Assembly: GCA_036345935.2 (NCBI GenBank)
Contig: JADWOT020000006.1
Location: 11,382,519 to 11,446,518 of the forward strand
Length of the DNA stretch: 64,000 nt
Direction: 5' to 3'
Source: Taenia hydatigena
Lineage: Eukaryota; Platyhelminthes; Cestoda; Cyclophyllidea; Taeniidae
The notes beneath the pieces were generated by a model. It did not search any database, had not been told where the DNA came from, and saw nothing but the letters and a program-made list of their open reading frames with translations. The position numbers and the translations under genes were made by a program. This document shows positions 1-11,614 of the stretch, piece after piece. Each line of letters begins with the position of its first letter. Position 1 is the first letter of the stretch.

Positions 1-117
1 AACTATGAACAAACGCAGTCTCCTACCGAAATTGCTTGCCGCTCGGGTCCGCGCGCTAAACCTGGTGCGACTGAGGTACTGCCGCTGAATCACGTAATTT
101 TCCATGTTACAACAAAT

Positions 118-330
118 TGTAGTGTCGGGCCTTGAACAGTGCGACCGAAATCATTTGGAACGTATCACCAGGATACTCATACGATCCATCTTCGAGGATT
201 GAACTAAGTCTTTCTATGATCTTAAAATTATCGGTGTGAGTGGAATCCTCTGGAAAAGCAATTAAACCTACACAATTGCTTATTAAGCCTAGAAACCTCC
301 CAAGAGAACAAGATACACGCAAGAATTGCA
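118..330 (-). CDS. Possible downstream vinculin exon
   Basis: The minus-strand open frame contains FLGLISNCVGLIAFPEDS and FKIIERLSSILEDGS. The helical pattern and the acidic PEDS...FKIIERLSSIL spacing recall the vinculin D4 repeat around its SEDPKFREAVKAASDEL segment. The resemblance is weak and by eye only. Position and strand are right for the 3' half of the vinculin gene on this side. Boundaries are approximate. Confidence 0.22.
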
Positions 331-1418
331 TGCAGAGCAGTCCAGAGAATCGCTGCCATTCCGGTATGAAAACCACATCAGAGTAGATTTGATAAACTGC
401 AAATAACTGACAACCTTTCTGGTGGGAGAGATGGGTCTGAAGAGTGCTTTTAAGTTATTGGAAGTCTCTTCATCAGATGGTAAGTTCGGAACAAATTCTC
501 ACTTAAGCTGCATATAGACGTGATTCCGCGTTAGTACCTGGAAAGGTGGCTTATTTTGTGTTTCATTAGTTAGCTTACAACGATACATTACACGCTTTGC
601 GTGTAAGCGTCTCAATTTTATAACAACAGCAAAGTTGCTATTGATGTCTACTAGGAATGCATGAAAAGAAATCCTAAATTAACTCTAGGGGTATCTCCTT
701 AAAAAGCGTGCCTCTTGCGGGAGACGCAAACGTTGAATGCGCACAGGTCAGTTCCATGGCTGGAAGGTGAGAATGATGACTATAAATAGTGCGTGGATAT
801 GGGGGAACCATTGGTCAAAGACCAGTCTCGTGCGCAGGTAAGGAGCAGCATACATTGGAAAAGAAGTTCGGAAACCGTTTATGGAATAAAGTGGTTTACA
901 ATGGGGCTTCAGAGTTGTATGTGCACAAACTCATCAGATAAATAGAAGATGAGTACAGGGACCGCCATTCCAACGAACCTGAGGAATTTCACAAATGGGG
1001 ACCTTCCACATAACGACCAACTAAAATTAGGGATTTCAACTGAACTCAACCGTTGATAAAATCGTGAATTGAACTTGCTTGCCGGTCCCCTAACTTTGTC
1101 TCACTAAGTGCAGCACTTGCTGCTTAAATAAATGTGCAATTTCTCCGAAACTTTGAGCAATGTAACCTGGAATTACAGATGTTGCCAGATTCTTTCTACC
1201 GAAATTTGGGATTACTGTATTATTGATCTTTGAAAAACGTTTTGGCACAATTTACCAAATTCATACCTATTGGAATTCTCAGAAGCTAACTAACTCAAGT
1301 GATGTGTTAAATTTTAGATGAAATCTAGGTCCAATTAAATGTGCCCCAGAAATGGCCGCGAGAACTTCAGTAAAACAATTTTGCGTCATAACAGCTGTCA
1401 CTAAACATTTCTTACTCA

Positions 1419-1712
1419 AGCAAGCAACGTAGCCAAGTTTGTAAGTGTTTGCAATGCCTGATAGCAAGATTTTGCCCTGACCGGATCAGAAGAGTTCACA
1501 TTATACAGTTCCTCAGCTTGGTTCCGCCAAGGCAACTTCAGAAATGCCGTACTTTCTTCGGCTTCAGAGCAGATTTTCCTTATTTTGAGAAAACAGCCGT
1601 AAATTCCGTTGATTAGGCATTGCAAGGAGATACAATTTACACCGATGTGATTTACGACAGGGATACTTTGACTTACCTGAGCTAGCAAACGGCTCATCCA
1701 GAAGAACTCAAG
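1419..1712 (-). CDS. VCL: Probable further vinculin exon (exon 7)
   Basis: An open frame follows an acceptor at 1713-1714 and continues in phase 0 from vinculin exon 6. It reads LEFFWMSRLLAQVSQ..., then a helical stretch with IRKICSEAEESTAF and SSDPVRAKSCYQALQTL. Placed after exon 6, the LLAQVSQ stretch falls where vinculins have the AQQVSQGLDVL region, and the rest looks like an amphipathic vinculin repeat. The 3' boundary is unresolved: the best donor (GTAAGA just after 1416) lies beyond an in-frame TGA. Either a weaker donor is used or my frame is wrong near the end. Confidence 0.42.
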
Positions 1713-2655
1713 CTAAATATTTACTTGTCAAAAAAAAGTATTCGCATACTATATCGAATGGAACATCTTTATAAACTATACCCACGAGTTGCAGTTTCAT
1801 GTATTGTTTCTAGAAATAGGTATGAATGGGAACAAGTAGACACATTGAATACTTTGACAGCAATGTAAACCAGAATCTACAATTTCAAGAACCACAGGTT
1901 TCAACATTCACAGATGCTCCAAGTCATGCAGCATACATGTTTGGAGATAATGCTGGGAAGAGAACCTCCAGTTTGTTTTTTTTTCAAAACTTCTCGGTCC
2001 TCATGATTGGTTTTTGAGGAAGTCATGCTAAAGATATTGTGTAAAGCTATGCCTCACTTTAAAGTAGAAAAATTGACCAATATACGTGGTAAACTTGTGG
2101 AATACTAATTCTTGTAACGATAATTACTACCGCCGATTGAATGTTGAGACCGAAAATTCATTGATACGTCGAGTGACACATTTGATTACCAAATAAACTA
2201 AAGTAATTTTTGAAAATGTCCTCGGTATTGAACGTGCGACAAAATCACTGGTGGTGGAAATTATAAGACTATATATTGTGACTATAAATTGTGAAAGTGT
2301 CAGCTGAGTGACCAAGCATGTCAATCTGCATAAAAGGTAATCGGCTATAAGGTTACGATGAGTCAAATTAATTAAAGAAAATCCGTCTGGTCAAAATTTT
2401 ATCGCTATTAAGATACAGATTCAAACAACATGGTAATCATCCATATCTTACGCTACCAAAATCATAACAACCACAAAACGAAATGCCAACAATGATTGCT
2501 AATGCTAAAACTTTGAAATGATGCGTGTTGAAAAATGAAGGTATCCAGGTGCCGAGGGAAATGTTCCCTTTCTCGGGCCAATAAATTTGATACAGAAGTA
2601 TTAAATACAAACCGAATGATTGAAAGCAAGGGTGATTAGGATAGCTTTAACATAC
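1713..2655. other. Vinculin intron (no recognisable content)
   Basis: AT-rich stretch between vinculin exon 6 and the probable exon 7. Neither strand has an exon-like open frame with matching splice phase. I see no repeat from the families found elsewhere in the window. Confidence 0.4.
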
Positions 2656-4160
2656 CCTCTGCTGCGCATCGAGAAGCTGATGCAAACGAGAATCAATGCC
2701 ACTGATAAGTCCATGAAGACCTATTCGCTCTGAGTCTGACATACAGAATGCTTCAAAATGGCGTGCTGCATCAAGAATATCCTGAATAAATTCCGCACCG
2801 TTTATGCTAGCCTAAAGGGAAAAGTAAGAAAATCAAAGTTTACAAAAAGCGTCAGTAGAAGAGCATATTTTAAGCAGACAAGAGTTACTCCAATGTCCCA
2901 GTGCTAGCAGAGGAAAAACGAAGTAGTCATGGCAAATTCTTAGAGTAAGGATAAAAGCTTAAGTTCCCACAGCAACCAATTAAAAAAAGTCAATGATCGT
3001 AGTATTTCACTAGTTATATTTCTCAACAACTAAATGCACCGAGGAAACGATCAAAAGAACTGTACCCACTTCCGAGTAAAAAATACCATATTTATTAAAA
3101 AAAAGGAACCAGCTATGAATGATCTAAATAAGAACTAAAATGCGTATTCTTACAGCGGGATTTAGCAACCACTCATCTGCAAATTTGCTGTTTCGAACTA
3201 TAAGACGAAGGCCATTGTGGTCGCCTAAGAAATCAGTGTCATCGGAACTTGTAAGCTGTAGACCACGAATGATTTCACATATTTCATCAGACATTTGACG
3301 CAAAAAGTAGTCTCTGTTCGATTGCGCTTCGCAAGCTGCAGGCAGACCTAAACAAAAATACCGGTTACAAATATCGACCAGGGTAAATGCAAAAAAATGC
3401 AAAAACATACGTTGTTGGGTTGTGTTGAGATAGAGTTTAACTGATGATATAAGAATCGGAGTAATACGTTTCACTTGAGCAATTCCCCGCTGAAGGATTT
3501 CCGCGTGCGACTTGATAACAAGCTCATCCTGTCTTTCGTCGACCTCCTTAATCATCTGGGACATTCCAGGAGTAAGATTCTTCAAAATACCGCAAAAACG
3601 CATGTCTTTACCTTTACAAAATCAGCGAGCTCTGGAAAAGTCTTGATATCCTGAACGGTGTTTAGCATGGTGAGTACAGAATTACAACATTCAACAATTT
3701 TCCTGACTTCCGACATATCAAACGCAACTAATACCGCCCAAGTTCCTTGAAGAATCCCTCGAGAACCATCAATAAGTTTCTTTCGGCCAATCCCCGAGGA
3801 AGGATCTCGGGAAAGCAGCTTGACAGCATCCTGAAGGAAAACGGACGCTTCCTCCACACGAACAAGCGCAGGTGGCATATCGTGCTTAAAAAGCTGGTCT
3901 GAACTCTGACGAATAGTCTCGTAACCAACCTATACATATTGTTAAGACATATTGTATTACCTTAACGAGATTGTCAACGGCCATTTTTACAACCGAAACA
4001 CGATTGGCAAGATCGGGTGTATCCCCTGCGGTGCCCCCATCTTCAAACAAAAGAATTAGTTTCAAAACCTTTGTAAAGGAAATAATTGTTTGAAAGTACA
4101 CACTTGTTGAGCCACAGGGTCCAAAATGCGACTAATCGTCTTGGTGTGAGACGAAGACAT
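2656..4160 (-). CDS. VCL: Vinculin, N-terminal exons 1-6 (gene continues left)
   Basis: Actin-binding adhesion adaptor that links cadherin and integrin junctions to F-actin. Six exons join in phase: 4104-4160, 3961-4068, 3612-3929, 3411-3579, 3154-3347 and 2656-2811. The protein starts MSSSHTKTISRILDPVAQQ, which matches the vinculin head start. Later motifs include HDMPPALVRVEEA, LIDGSRGILQGT, the region around NLTPGMSQMIKEVDERQ, and ICEIIRGLQLTS. Exon 6 (ILDAARHFEAF...) fits the next vinculin helical repeat. The first three introns are only 35, 31 and 32 bases. The start codon directly follows an AG (4161-4162), so the mRNA is probably trans-spliced or has a 5'UTR intron. The family is about 1070 residues and roughly 280 are read here. 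Alpha-catenin is the main alternative, but the N-terminal motifs are clearly vinculin-type. Confidence 0.9.
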
Positions 4161-4406
4161 CTAAGTCGCCGAATAATGTTCTAGTTGGCGGCGTTATTAA
4201 GCCAGTTTGAACAATAGAATCTGTGACCTTAAAAATCTATATATAAGTTATAAAATTGATATTATCATAAACAAAAAGCAATCAATTTAAATTCTGCTTG
4301 TATGGTAAGGTTGTTTTTATAGGTATTCAATTGTCGATCCTATGTATATCTGATTTTACTGAATACGTGCCGTATGCCACTCTTTTCCATGTACACGCAT
4401 CTAATT

Positions 4407-4594
4407 TGTAGCGTCCCGAGGCCTCCTCGAAAGCAAAAGAAGGCAGAATGCTTGGGAAGAATACATATATATTCAACGGACAGAGGGAAATAGGCTGCTG
4501 GCATGACCTGGAGGCCAGCTCATGCAGCTAGGACAGTACGACCACCTCTGTGACCTTGACCGAAACCGGTAGTTCCAACAAACAAAGTGCTGCA
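4407..4594 (-). repeat. 3' LTR of TRIM copy 1
   Basis: Read on the minus strand it begins TGCAGCACTTTGTTTGTTGG and ends GGGACGCTACA. The same LTR recurs at about ten other places in the window. Confidence 0.85.
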
Positions 4595-5119
4595 TTGCCC
4601 TTATCCTCTTTCGAGCGTCGTCCCCGACATGCCCCTCGGTACATCTCCCGCGTTAGCCATCACAACATACTCAGTGCTGCAAGAAGCACCCACGAGCTAA
4701 CCATCTCAGTCGCCGACATTCGACGCGATTGAGGCGATGCTTCACACCAACGTCAGTGATACCTCTTGACAGTGCATTGCACTTCGAGTTTCGTTTGGCT
4801 TGTAAACAAAGTTCAGAATAAGTGGTTCTGCCCACCATCAGTATCTCCGTAGGGGGGCGATAGCACGCCGATCTTCTTAAACAAGTATAATGGGGGTAAT
4901 CTTAGAAACGAAACTTTTTAGATGGTTCATGGCTAGTGTCGCTTTAGTTGTTGATAGCTTTCTTGTAGAACATGGAGAAGGGGTAGATGCCGGATGTGGA
5001 CGTCGTTCGTGGCCCATCCGTAGCACGTGCACTTCTTTCGCACCGCTGCAACATGCCGCAGGCGGTAGAGATCTGGATAGTAACCCTATAGAGTCGGGTT
5101 CGCTTTCCGCTGCCACCAA

Positions 5120-5294
5120 TGTAGCGTCCCGAGGTTCCCTCGAAGGCAAAAGTAGGCAGAATACATATATATTCAACGGACAGAGGGAAATAGGCTGCTG
5201 GCATGGCCCGAAGGCCAGCCCACGCAGATAGGGCAGTACGGCCACCTCTGTGACCTTGACCGAAACCGGTAGTTCCAACAAACAGAGTGCAACA
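5120..5294 (-). repeat. 5' LTR of TRIM copy 1
   Basis: Direct repeat of 4407-4594 with a short internal gap. It begins TGTTGCACTCTG on the minus strand and is followed after one base by the candidate primer-binding site. Confidence 0.85.
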
Positions 5295-5416
5295 TAACTT
5301 ATTTTAATTGCTTTATGTAGCTATGACTTTAAATGGCAGGATGTTTTCTCAAAAGTGCTAATTTCCGATCTACACAATTTTTCGAAGAGCAGCTCCTCTG
5401 AAGCTGTCGTTATTAT

Positions 5417-5595
5417 AGTTTGTTTGTTTGGACTGCCGATTTTAGCCAAGGTCACAGAGGTGGCCATATTGCCCTAGCTGCGTAGGCTGGCGTCCGGGCC
5501 GTGCCAACAGATCATTCCCTTCTGTCCGTTGAATATATATATTCTACTCCAGCATTCTGCCTTCTTTCGCGTTCGAGGGAGCCTCGGGACGCTAC
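5417..5595 (+). repeat. Solo TRIM LTR
   Basis: Full-length LTR in the opposite orientation to copy 1. It runs from the TTTGTTTGTTTGG 5' segment through GGTCACAGAGGTGGCC to GGGACGCTAC. No internal region is attached, so it probably arose by LTR-LTR recombination. The left boundary is approximate. Confidence 0.75.
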
Positions 5596-6403
5596 GGTAG
5601 CGGTACTGTGAGGATTGCGCTGCTTTTTTCTGGTTTTATGTCCTTTGGTCGCAAATGTTAACTTGACAGGGGCATAGTACACTGTTGCAGAGGCTGATAT
5701 CGGGACTTTTGCGTTGCGTTTTCCCGCGACTTGTCGCTGTCGTCCGTATCTTTAAGAAGGCCCTTAGAAATCTAAGGCCTTCAGACTGCTCAATGTGTCT
5801 AAAAAAACAAGCATTACAATACTGTGTGGAAACAACTTGCATAAAATTGCAATGGCAATCATGGGAATGACCAGCATAGATTATTACAATATTAATGGAC
5901 GTTTAGCAATTTTGTCACGTCATAACTCAATCGTAGCCAAACCTCATGGAAATTCCAAAAGCATTGCCAAGTAATCACGCCTTGTATTTATTCTGTAAGG
6001 CAAGAAATTCAGGGTTCTCTAGGCTTTCAATCTAAACACGTTTTATGCTAGCATCTCTTGCTCCCCCTTGGAATGTAATGCATGGCTGCAAATTTATAAA
6101 TGAGGTGCAGAAGCACTGCGGCTAGTGGGATGGCTCAGAATCCATGTTGTCATTACTGAAGTACAAACTTTGGAGATCAGAGTGTCTTCTAATCAGTCGC
6201 AAAGTTAAGCAAACCATTAAAGCGTTACAATGCTCTTCCTAATGAAATAGTAATTTGTGTGCGGCAGCAAATAAATACTGTAGGCACATCACACGACTTT
6301 CTGCTTTACGAGGAGGAGCCTCAACGGCGAGAGGCCCTTGAGGAGAACGTCGATGTCTTGCCTCACTTTTTAATTTTGCGATTAGTCTTTAAATGTGCTT
6401 GTA
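5596..6403. other. Intergenic, nothing recognised
   Basis: Non-repetitive-looking intergenic DNA between repeat copies. Short open frames on both strands overlap at 5636-5870 and show no domain, conserved motif or splice context. Confidence 0.4.
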
Positions 6404-6548
6404 GCCGAGAAGCGGAAGAACAATTTTTGGTCTGGTCGTGGACTAATGTAGTCGCTCCCCTGAGCTCGAGAGGTCCTTGCCCTAGCTCATAATAAAAATG
6501 TCTAGAAGCAACCAACCTTCTCATTGTAAGAGTGGAAGAAGTAAAGAG
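6404..6548 (+). repeat. Second dispersed repeat family, copy A
   Basis: This stretch is repeated in inverted orientation at about 18958-19138. Shared blocks include a GTGGAC...GTCGCTCC...GAGCTCGAGA segment and AGAAGCAACCAACCTTCTCA. It is unrelated to the TRIM LTR. One frame reads similarly in both copies (WTNVVAPLSSR here, WTSVVAPQSSR in copy B), so it may derive from coding sequence of a larger element. Confidence 0.65.
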
Positions 6549-6970
6549 GAGGAAATGAAGAAACATCTGCAATGTCGGCAGTGAAAATCTGGCAACTTTA
6601 CAAGTCGAAGTAAAATTGCAGCAGTGGGTATCCCAACGCACATGCTTATTTAGAAGCAAGAATTTGCATTGTTTACCATACGAATGGCCACATGTTAAGA
6701 TGTATAATTGGAGAAGTCTTAGGAGACCGCAGAGAAGCATTCGCTTATATTGAGCGAATAATTTGGACAAATAAGAAGTATTATGGTTTAGGCTACATTT
6801 GCATTGGAATTACGCCTCTTAACTATGAAAGTGTCCTGGAGACTTAGTGTGATACACGTTAGCCAAGGACAAAATGGAAAACAGTGGCAGTGGTCAGAAA
6901 GTCACGTCATTCAGGGAATGCGCAGCCTGGTATGGAGGCAGACTAAGAGGCAGCATAACAAAGGGAATGG

Positions 6971-7121
6971 TGCAACACTTTGTTTGTTTGGAATGCCGGT
7001 TTCGGTCAGGGTCACAGAGGTGGCCATGCCAGTAGCTCAGTTCCCTCTGTCTGTTGAATTTACATATTCTGCTCTAGTATTCTGCCTTCCTTTGCCTTCA
7101 AGGGATCCTCGGAACGCTACA
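6971..7121 (+). repeat. Solo TRIM LTR with internal deletion
   Basis: Starts TGCAACACTTTGTTTG and ends GGAACGCTACA. It keeps GGTCACAGAGGTGGCC but has lost about 30 bases that include the GGCCTCCGGGCCATGCC block. Confidence 0.75.
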
Positions 7122-7354
7122 ATTGGTATCAGAAAATCTCAGGTTTGCAAGTCATAATTCGTTGCACCACCAAAAAACCAAAATTGTTAAGATCATCCGG
7201 TGGATTGCAATAATTATAGCGAATGATTTAACTGAAAAAATTCTCAAAAAGATTTATTATAGCTTTCACATTCGGAGGGTATTGTAATTAAACTAAAAAT
7301 TAATCTTTCGTTGCAGCGTTAGTTTAGTTTTTCGTTATTGGTTTCATTCATTTG

Positions 7355-7538
7355 TGCAGTGTCCCGAGGCTCCCTCGAATGCAAAAGAAGGCAGAATGCT
7401 GGAGTAGAATATACATATTCAACGGATAGAGGGGAATGATCTGTTGGCATGGCCCAGAGGCCAGCTTACGCAGCTAGGGCCATATGGCCACCTCTGTGAC
7501 CCTGACCCATACCGGTAGTTCAAACAAACAAAGTGCAA
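7355..7538 (-). repeat. Solo TRIM LTR
   Basis: Complete LTR in minus orientation. It runs from GTCCCGAGGCTCCCTCG at its plus-strand left end to CAAACAAAGTGCAAC at the right. It lies about 230 bases from the plus-oriented LTR at 6971-7121, giving an inverted LTR pair. Confidence 0.78.
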
Positions 7539-9486
7539 CTTATGTCAGTGGATTTGTTTCATTGTCTATATTTTGTAGCAGATTTATCATCCTACTTCAG
7601 ATTTGTGGTTTACCACCATCGAGCTGCGGACGGCTTTTGATTGTACACTTCACGCGTTTGTCGATGATGTACGTAGTGTCGGCACCGCGCAAGATTTCGA
7701 GATTTCATTTAAGTAGTTGTGCAATTAAAATAATCGACTCCATTCACACACAAAGCCTCGTCAGATTTGAGACGCCTCCTCAAGGTGATTTCAAAGCGAA
7801 ATCTGCTCGAAGGCTCTTGGATTGTTTGATGTGGTGAGTGGCTGTGGGGTCAAATCCTTTCAGACAGAACTCGTAGGAGTTTGAAGCAATTATTGTATGA
7901 ACTTTATTGTTTTTTTCTCAATACTTATTAATGAGTGAATACTTCCTAAGTGTATCGCACCTTGTCTAAAGAAACAAATAAAATCCCGATAGAGCATTGC
8001 TTCAACAATTGGGTAAATGCACAATTACTACTTCCCACCTCTCACGTTTCACGTGGCTCAGGTATTCGAATATCAGGTGCTTATGCAGCGAATCAAGGGT
8101 ATCCTCGGATCTTCTACTTTTCATTTTTAACACTATAAGGAAGTTGTTGGAAATCGCATTGAAAAATGCCAAATCTTGTCAGTTGGATATCTGAGATGCA
8201 GCTTTGAGATAAGGCACTTCTAAAGCTTTTCTAATGGACCTAAATTTCCATCGGTTCTTCTTTCTCCACAACGCCCTGACACAGCCAAATGTGAGTATGT
8301 TGCTGAAAGACCATTGGCCATTGCAGCACCGACGTGCATGCCTAGTAGTCGCCTTATTGGCTGTCGCAATCTCTATTGTCACTGCCACCTGCAAGCGGCT
8401 AACGCCTTTGTAGTCGCGTAGGCTTCAGAAAATATTTGCGTGTGCAAAAATGTAAGTCTTGTTTTGCATCAGAAACTAATCGAAAACCGGAGTTCAAGAT
8501 ATTCACTCTATCTTAACTACTAGTGGTGCTTAAGAAACAGTAATTTTCTCGATTTGTGTTCAAGAAGAAACGCGGTAAAGTGGATCTTACTAAATTTGTT
8601 TAAATGGCCTAAGTCTTTTGAATACCCGGTACATTTCTTAAAATCAGCCGATTTGAAGTACATATTCAACTAACGACTGACAATGGAAACACTGGAATTT
8701 GTTTCCTTCTTAAGCCACTTTGCATAATGCTTTTTGAACTACCGAGAAGAAAAAGAGTTCGGTGGACTGTGTGCGTCCCCTTCCCTACCAGTACCAGAAA
8801 AGCATGTTCATAGGTAATGACCTGTTGGGAAGTGAAACTCGTCGGTTTCAATCGAGAAAAACTTAACTATATTTCCGCGTGCATAATCAACTATTTTCAT
8901 GCCTGAAATACCTTCATGTTCCCCCGCTTAGAATTCCAGTGGATTTATCAGAAGGAAGATTGTTTTGCATGCATAGTTCTGTGAGTATTTTGATCTATTA
9001 ATAAGCACAAATTGGGCAAGAAGGTTTAAAATTTCACGTGATTTCTATACCATAATCACTTATCGGTGGGTCTCACGCCACTTCCTTTCGACTGCTAAAT
9101 GTTCGGTGTTCATAGTTAGCATTTTTCATTCTGACAAGCTAGTCAATTGGTATTCGATTTTTAGGTACCTGAAGACGTATTCTATGCCATTTTGGTTGCA
9201 AATGCTGTGCCAAATGTAAACATTGTTGATAGCATCGAAGCATGCCTACTTTTTTCATAGCATTTATTTCGTAATCACATAAGGGTCGTACTCTATTTTT
9301 ACAAACGAGCAATTTCACGGTGCAACTTGACGGCATAACTGCCATTAATGTTCGCTGAAATGTCAAGCCTACCCTCGAAACCGCGCATTAAAAATATTTA
9401 GGTTTCGATGGAGCTATCGAGATGCTACAACAAAGGTCGCTTCACCGTCGCAGTTCCTTCCATTCACACTTTTTCATGAAAACTCA
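7539..9486. other. Intergenic upstream of the CRAL-TRIO gene
   Basis: No gene recognised in about 1.9 kb. Small open frames (for example 7950-8194 plus, 8179-8394 minus, 9139-9366 minus) lack domains or consistent splice signals. The promoter of the CRAL-TRIO gene should lie at the right end, but I can name no specific element. Confidence 0.4.
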
Positions 9487-11614
9487 ATGATTCCTGATAT
9501 TTTTAAGAAGAAAGCTTTCGAGGAGTTACGGGAGAGGCCAGAGCATCTATCTCAACAGTTGGAAAATTTTAGACTATGGTACCTTGCAACCCCGTCTTTG
9601 TGTTGCCCCGTTGGTACGGTACTTAAACTATTTGTAGCAATGAATTGATATTTTAAAAATGCTTACATTGCACCAGGAAATTCTCAAAATGAATATCATT
9701 GCATTTGAATGCATATTTTAATTTATTAAACGCTCCCTGCAGCTAAATACTTATGTAAAAAGAGTTAGCTCTTACTGGACATGATTTCTGACACATTTGT
9801 TACATCAAATTTTGCCTCTGTTTCTAGATGACACATTCCTGCTAGCTTTCCTGAGATACACCCGCTTCGATCACAGGAAAGCAGCTGAACGCCTAAGTAA
9901 CTTCTGCCTCTTCCGAACCCACTTGGCACCACATTGGTTTCAGTACAGAACCTACGGCAGTGAACTAACTACCAATTTTTTGACCTCGAGGTAGTCCATT
10001 AGACTATTGTCTAGCCAACACTAATGGATGCAGCTGTGCTAAGTAGTCACCGACCCTATTTACCCAATTTGGGTGACTCTAACTATCTACACCGAATTCC
10101 TTAATCTAAATTTAAATTAAGCAGAGCATAAGGATAAGTTAACGATGCTACTTATCTAAAGGAAGACAATTTATGCAACAGTCCCTTTATTATGTATAAA
10201 TCAAATAATTCGTGTTTTCGTTCTCCATAAAGTGGCACCATTGGATGGATTCAACGGCTACCTAAAGTAGTGACATGATAGTTCCCTTTTTGTTCACTTT
10301 CCAACACCTCCTGTTAGGGAGGCATCTTATTTCAAAAATTCTGTGCCTTTCAAATGGATTTCCTAGTTCCAATAGATTGGATCTCGCTACTTCACATTAC
10401 AAGGGGGTTCCTTGTGTTTCACAGAAGTTTCTTTTACTCGCAGACAATTTCTGCCACTAGGATTTACCGCACAGGGCGTTTTGTGTATGCTCTTTCGATC
10501 AGGTGAGACTGCAGATTCGTGGAGCTATGCTTACCAAACTCCTCATTAGCTTTCGTAAACTTGGATGAATTCTCCTGTGAGGATCTTGTGACTTGGAGTC
10601 AGATGTGGAATGACCTGTTGATGATGGATCAACGCGTTCAAATCGGTGGAGTAGCTTTTATAGCGGATTTGCAAGGCATGACAGAGGAACAAATTCACGA
10701 AATGGAACGAGGCAACAACTGTCGGCTTGGTGCGCAATATTTCCAGGTACGGTAATCCTTCAATCACCACGATGCATCTTTGTATGGTGAACTCATGGAA
10801 AAGTGCGAAAATCGCTGTACCTCCAAATGACACGCCCTAATTGGAGTACGCTTTTTATAACTGCTTCACAAGTGTGAACCAAGTGATGATTCCATCCTCG
10901 GAAGCAATAGCTACCGGAAATAACGTGATCGCGGCTTAGATTAGCGGCTTTCCTGCTGTGCCTCTGAGGCCACTCACGCATTCATCGAAATTCACAGTGG
11001 AACGCAGTTAATGCATCAACACCATATTTTTCGGTGAAAACCAAATGTCTCCACTGCAGTGTCTAGAGTTTACTTGTGTTACACCCCGTTTCAGGAGGTG
11101 CAGCATTTCTGACATTGGGAAGTAAATTACTTCAACTGCTCGATTTGACATCGACTCCGATTCATTTCATCGGCTTTTTTAACTCTAGGACGCCTTACCC
11201 TTGCACATAACACAATTTGTGTACTGCAACACACCCACCTTCCTCGAAGGAGACCATCGTATTGGCACAAGGTGGTTGAGTGATCGCAATGCAGGAAAGG
11301 TAGCTATTTTCCACTGGACATTATGATTTTCTCAACTCAATTTTGAGTTTAATTGTTGCTTTTAAGATTATCATAGCTGATAAGGACATGTCGAACGCAT
11401 ATAGAGCTATTCCTGGCTTGAAGGACTTGATGCCAAGTGAATATGGAGGAACGCGAGGCTCATACGAAGAAATCTGGGGTAGGTAGACTGAATGTCGTTC
11501 TCGAGACTTTGTACGCATTTTGTTTGCTTGTCAACAGCTGACATTGCCCAAATAACTTGGTCAGGTAGGAAAATGCTGTCAATGTATACACTACGTATGA
11601 GGGATGAAAAGTAG
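9487..11614 (+). CDS. CRAL-TRIO domain lipid-binding/transfer protein
   Basis: Sec14-like protein that carries a hydrophobic ligand such as tocopherol, retinal or a phosphoinositide. Exons 9487-9613, 9828-9990, 10444-10502, 10550-10746, 11189-11299, 11367-11478 and 11538-11614 join in phase to about 281 residues, normal for animal members. The CRAL-TRIO N region reads AFEELRERPEHL, then DDTFLLAFLRYTRFDHRKAAE. The lipid-binding lobe has TAQGVLCMLFR, GGVAFIADLQGM, DALPLHITQFVYCNTPTF and DLMPSEYGGTRGSYEEIW, matching the family's LP.EYGG end. Introns are 47-453 bases. The last exon reads through to a TAG at 11612-11614; a donor at 11565 could instead lead to another exon. I cannot separate a clavesin-like from an alpha-tocopherol-transfer-like identity. 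Confidence 0.85.

Larger units (their letters stand above)
4407..5294 (-). mobile_element. Complete TRIM-type LTR element (non-autonomous retrotransposon)
   Basis: Two direct repeats of 188 and 175 bases (4407-4594 and 5120-5294) flank a 525-base interior. On the minus strand each LTR starts TG and ends CTACA. One T after the 5' LTR is a tRNA-primer-like site, TGGTGGCAGCGGAAAGCG (complement of 5101-5118). Directly before the 3' LTR is a purine tract AAAGAGGATAAGGG. Flanking pentamers TAATT (4402-4406) and TAACT (5295-5299) look like a target-site duplication with one mismatch. The LTRs differ by few substitutions plus a gap of about a dozen bases. No Gag, protease, RT or integrase motif fits in the interior, so it must be mobilised in trans. 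The longest minus-strand frame, 4877-5281, crosses the LTR boundary and has no recognisable domain. Confidence 0.85.

Noticed and set aside
4877..5281. 134-residue minus-strand frame in TRIM copy 1
   Set aside because: It crosses the LTR-interior boundary, has no Gag-like motif and is not conserved as an open frame in copies 2 and 3.
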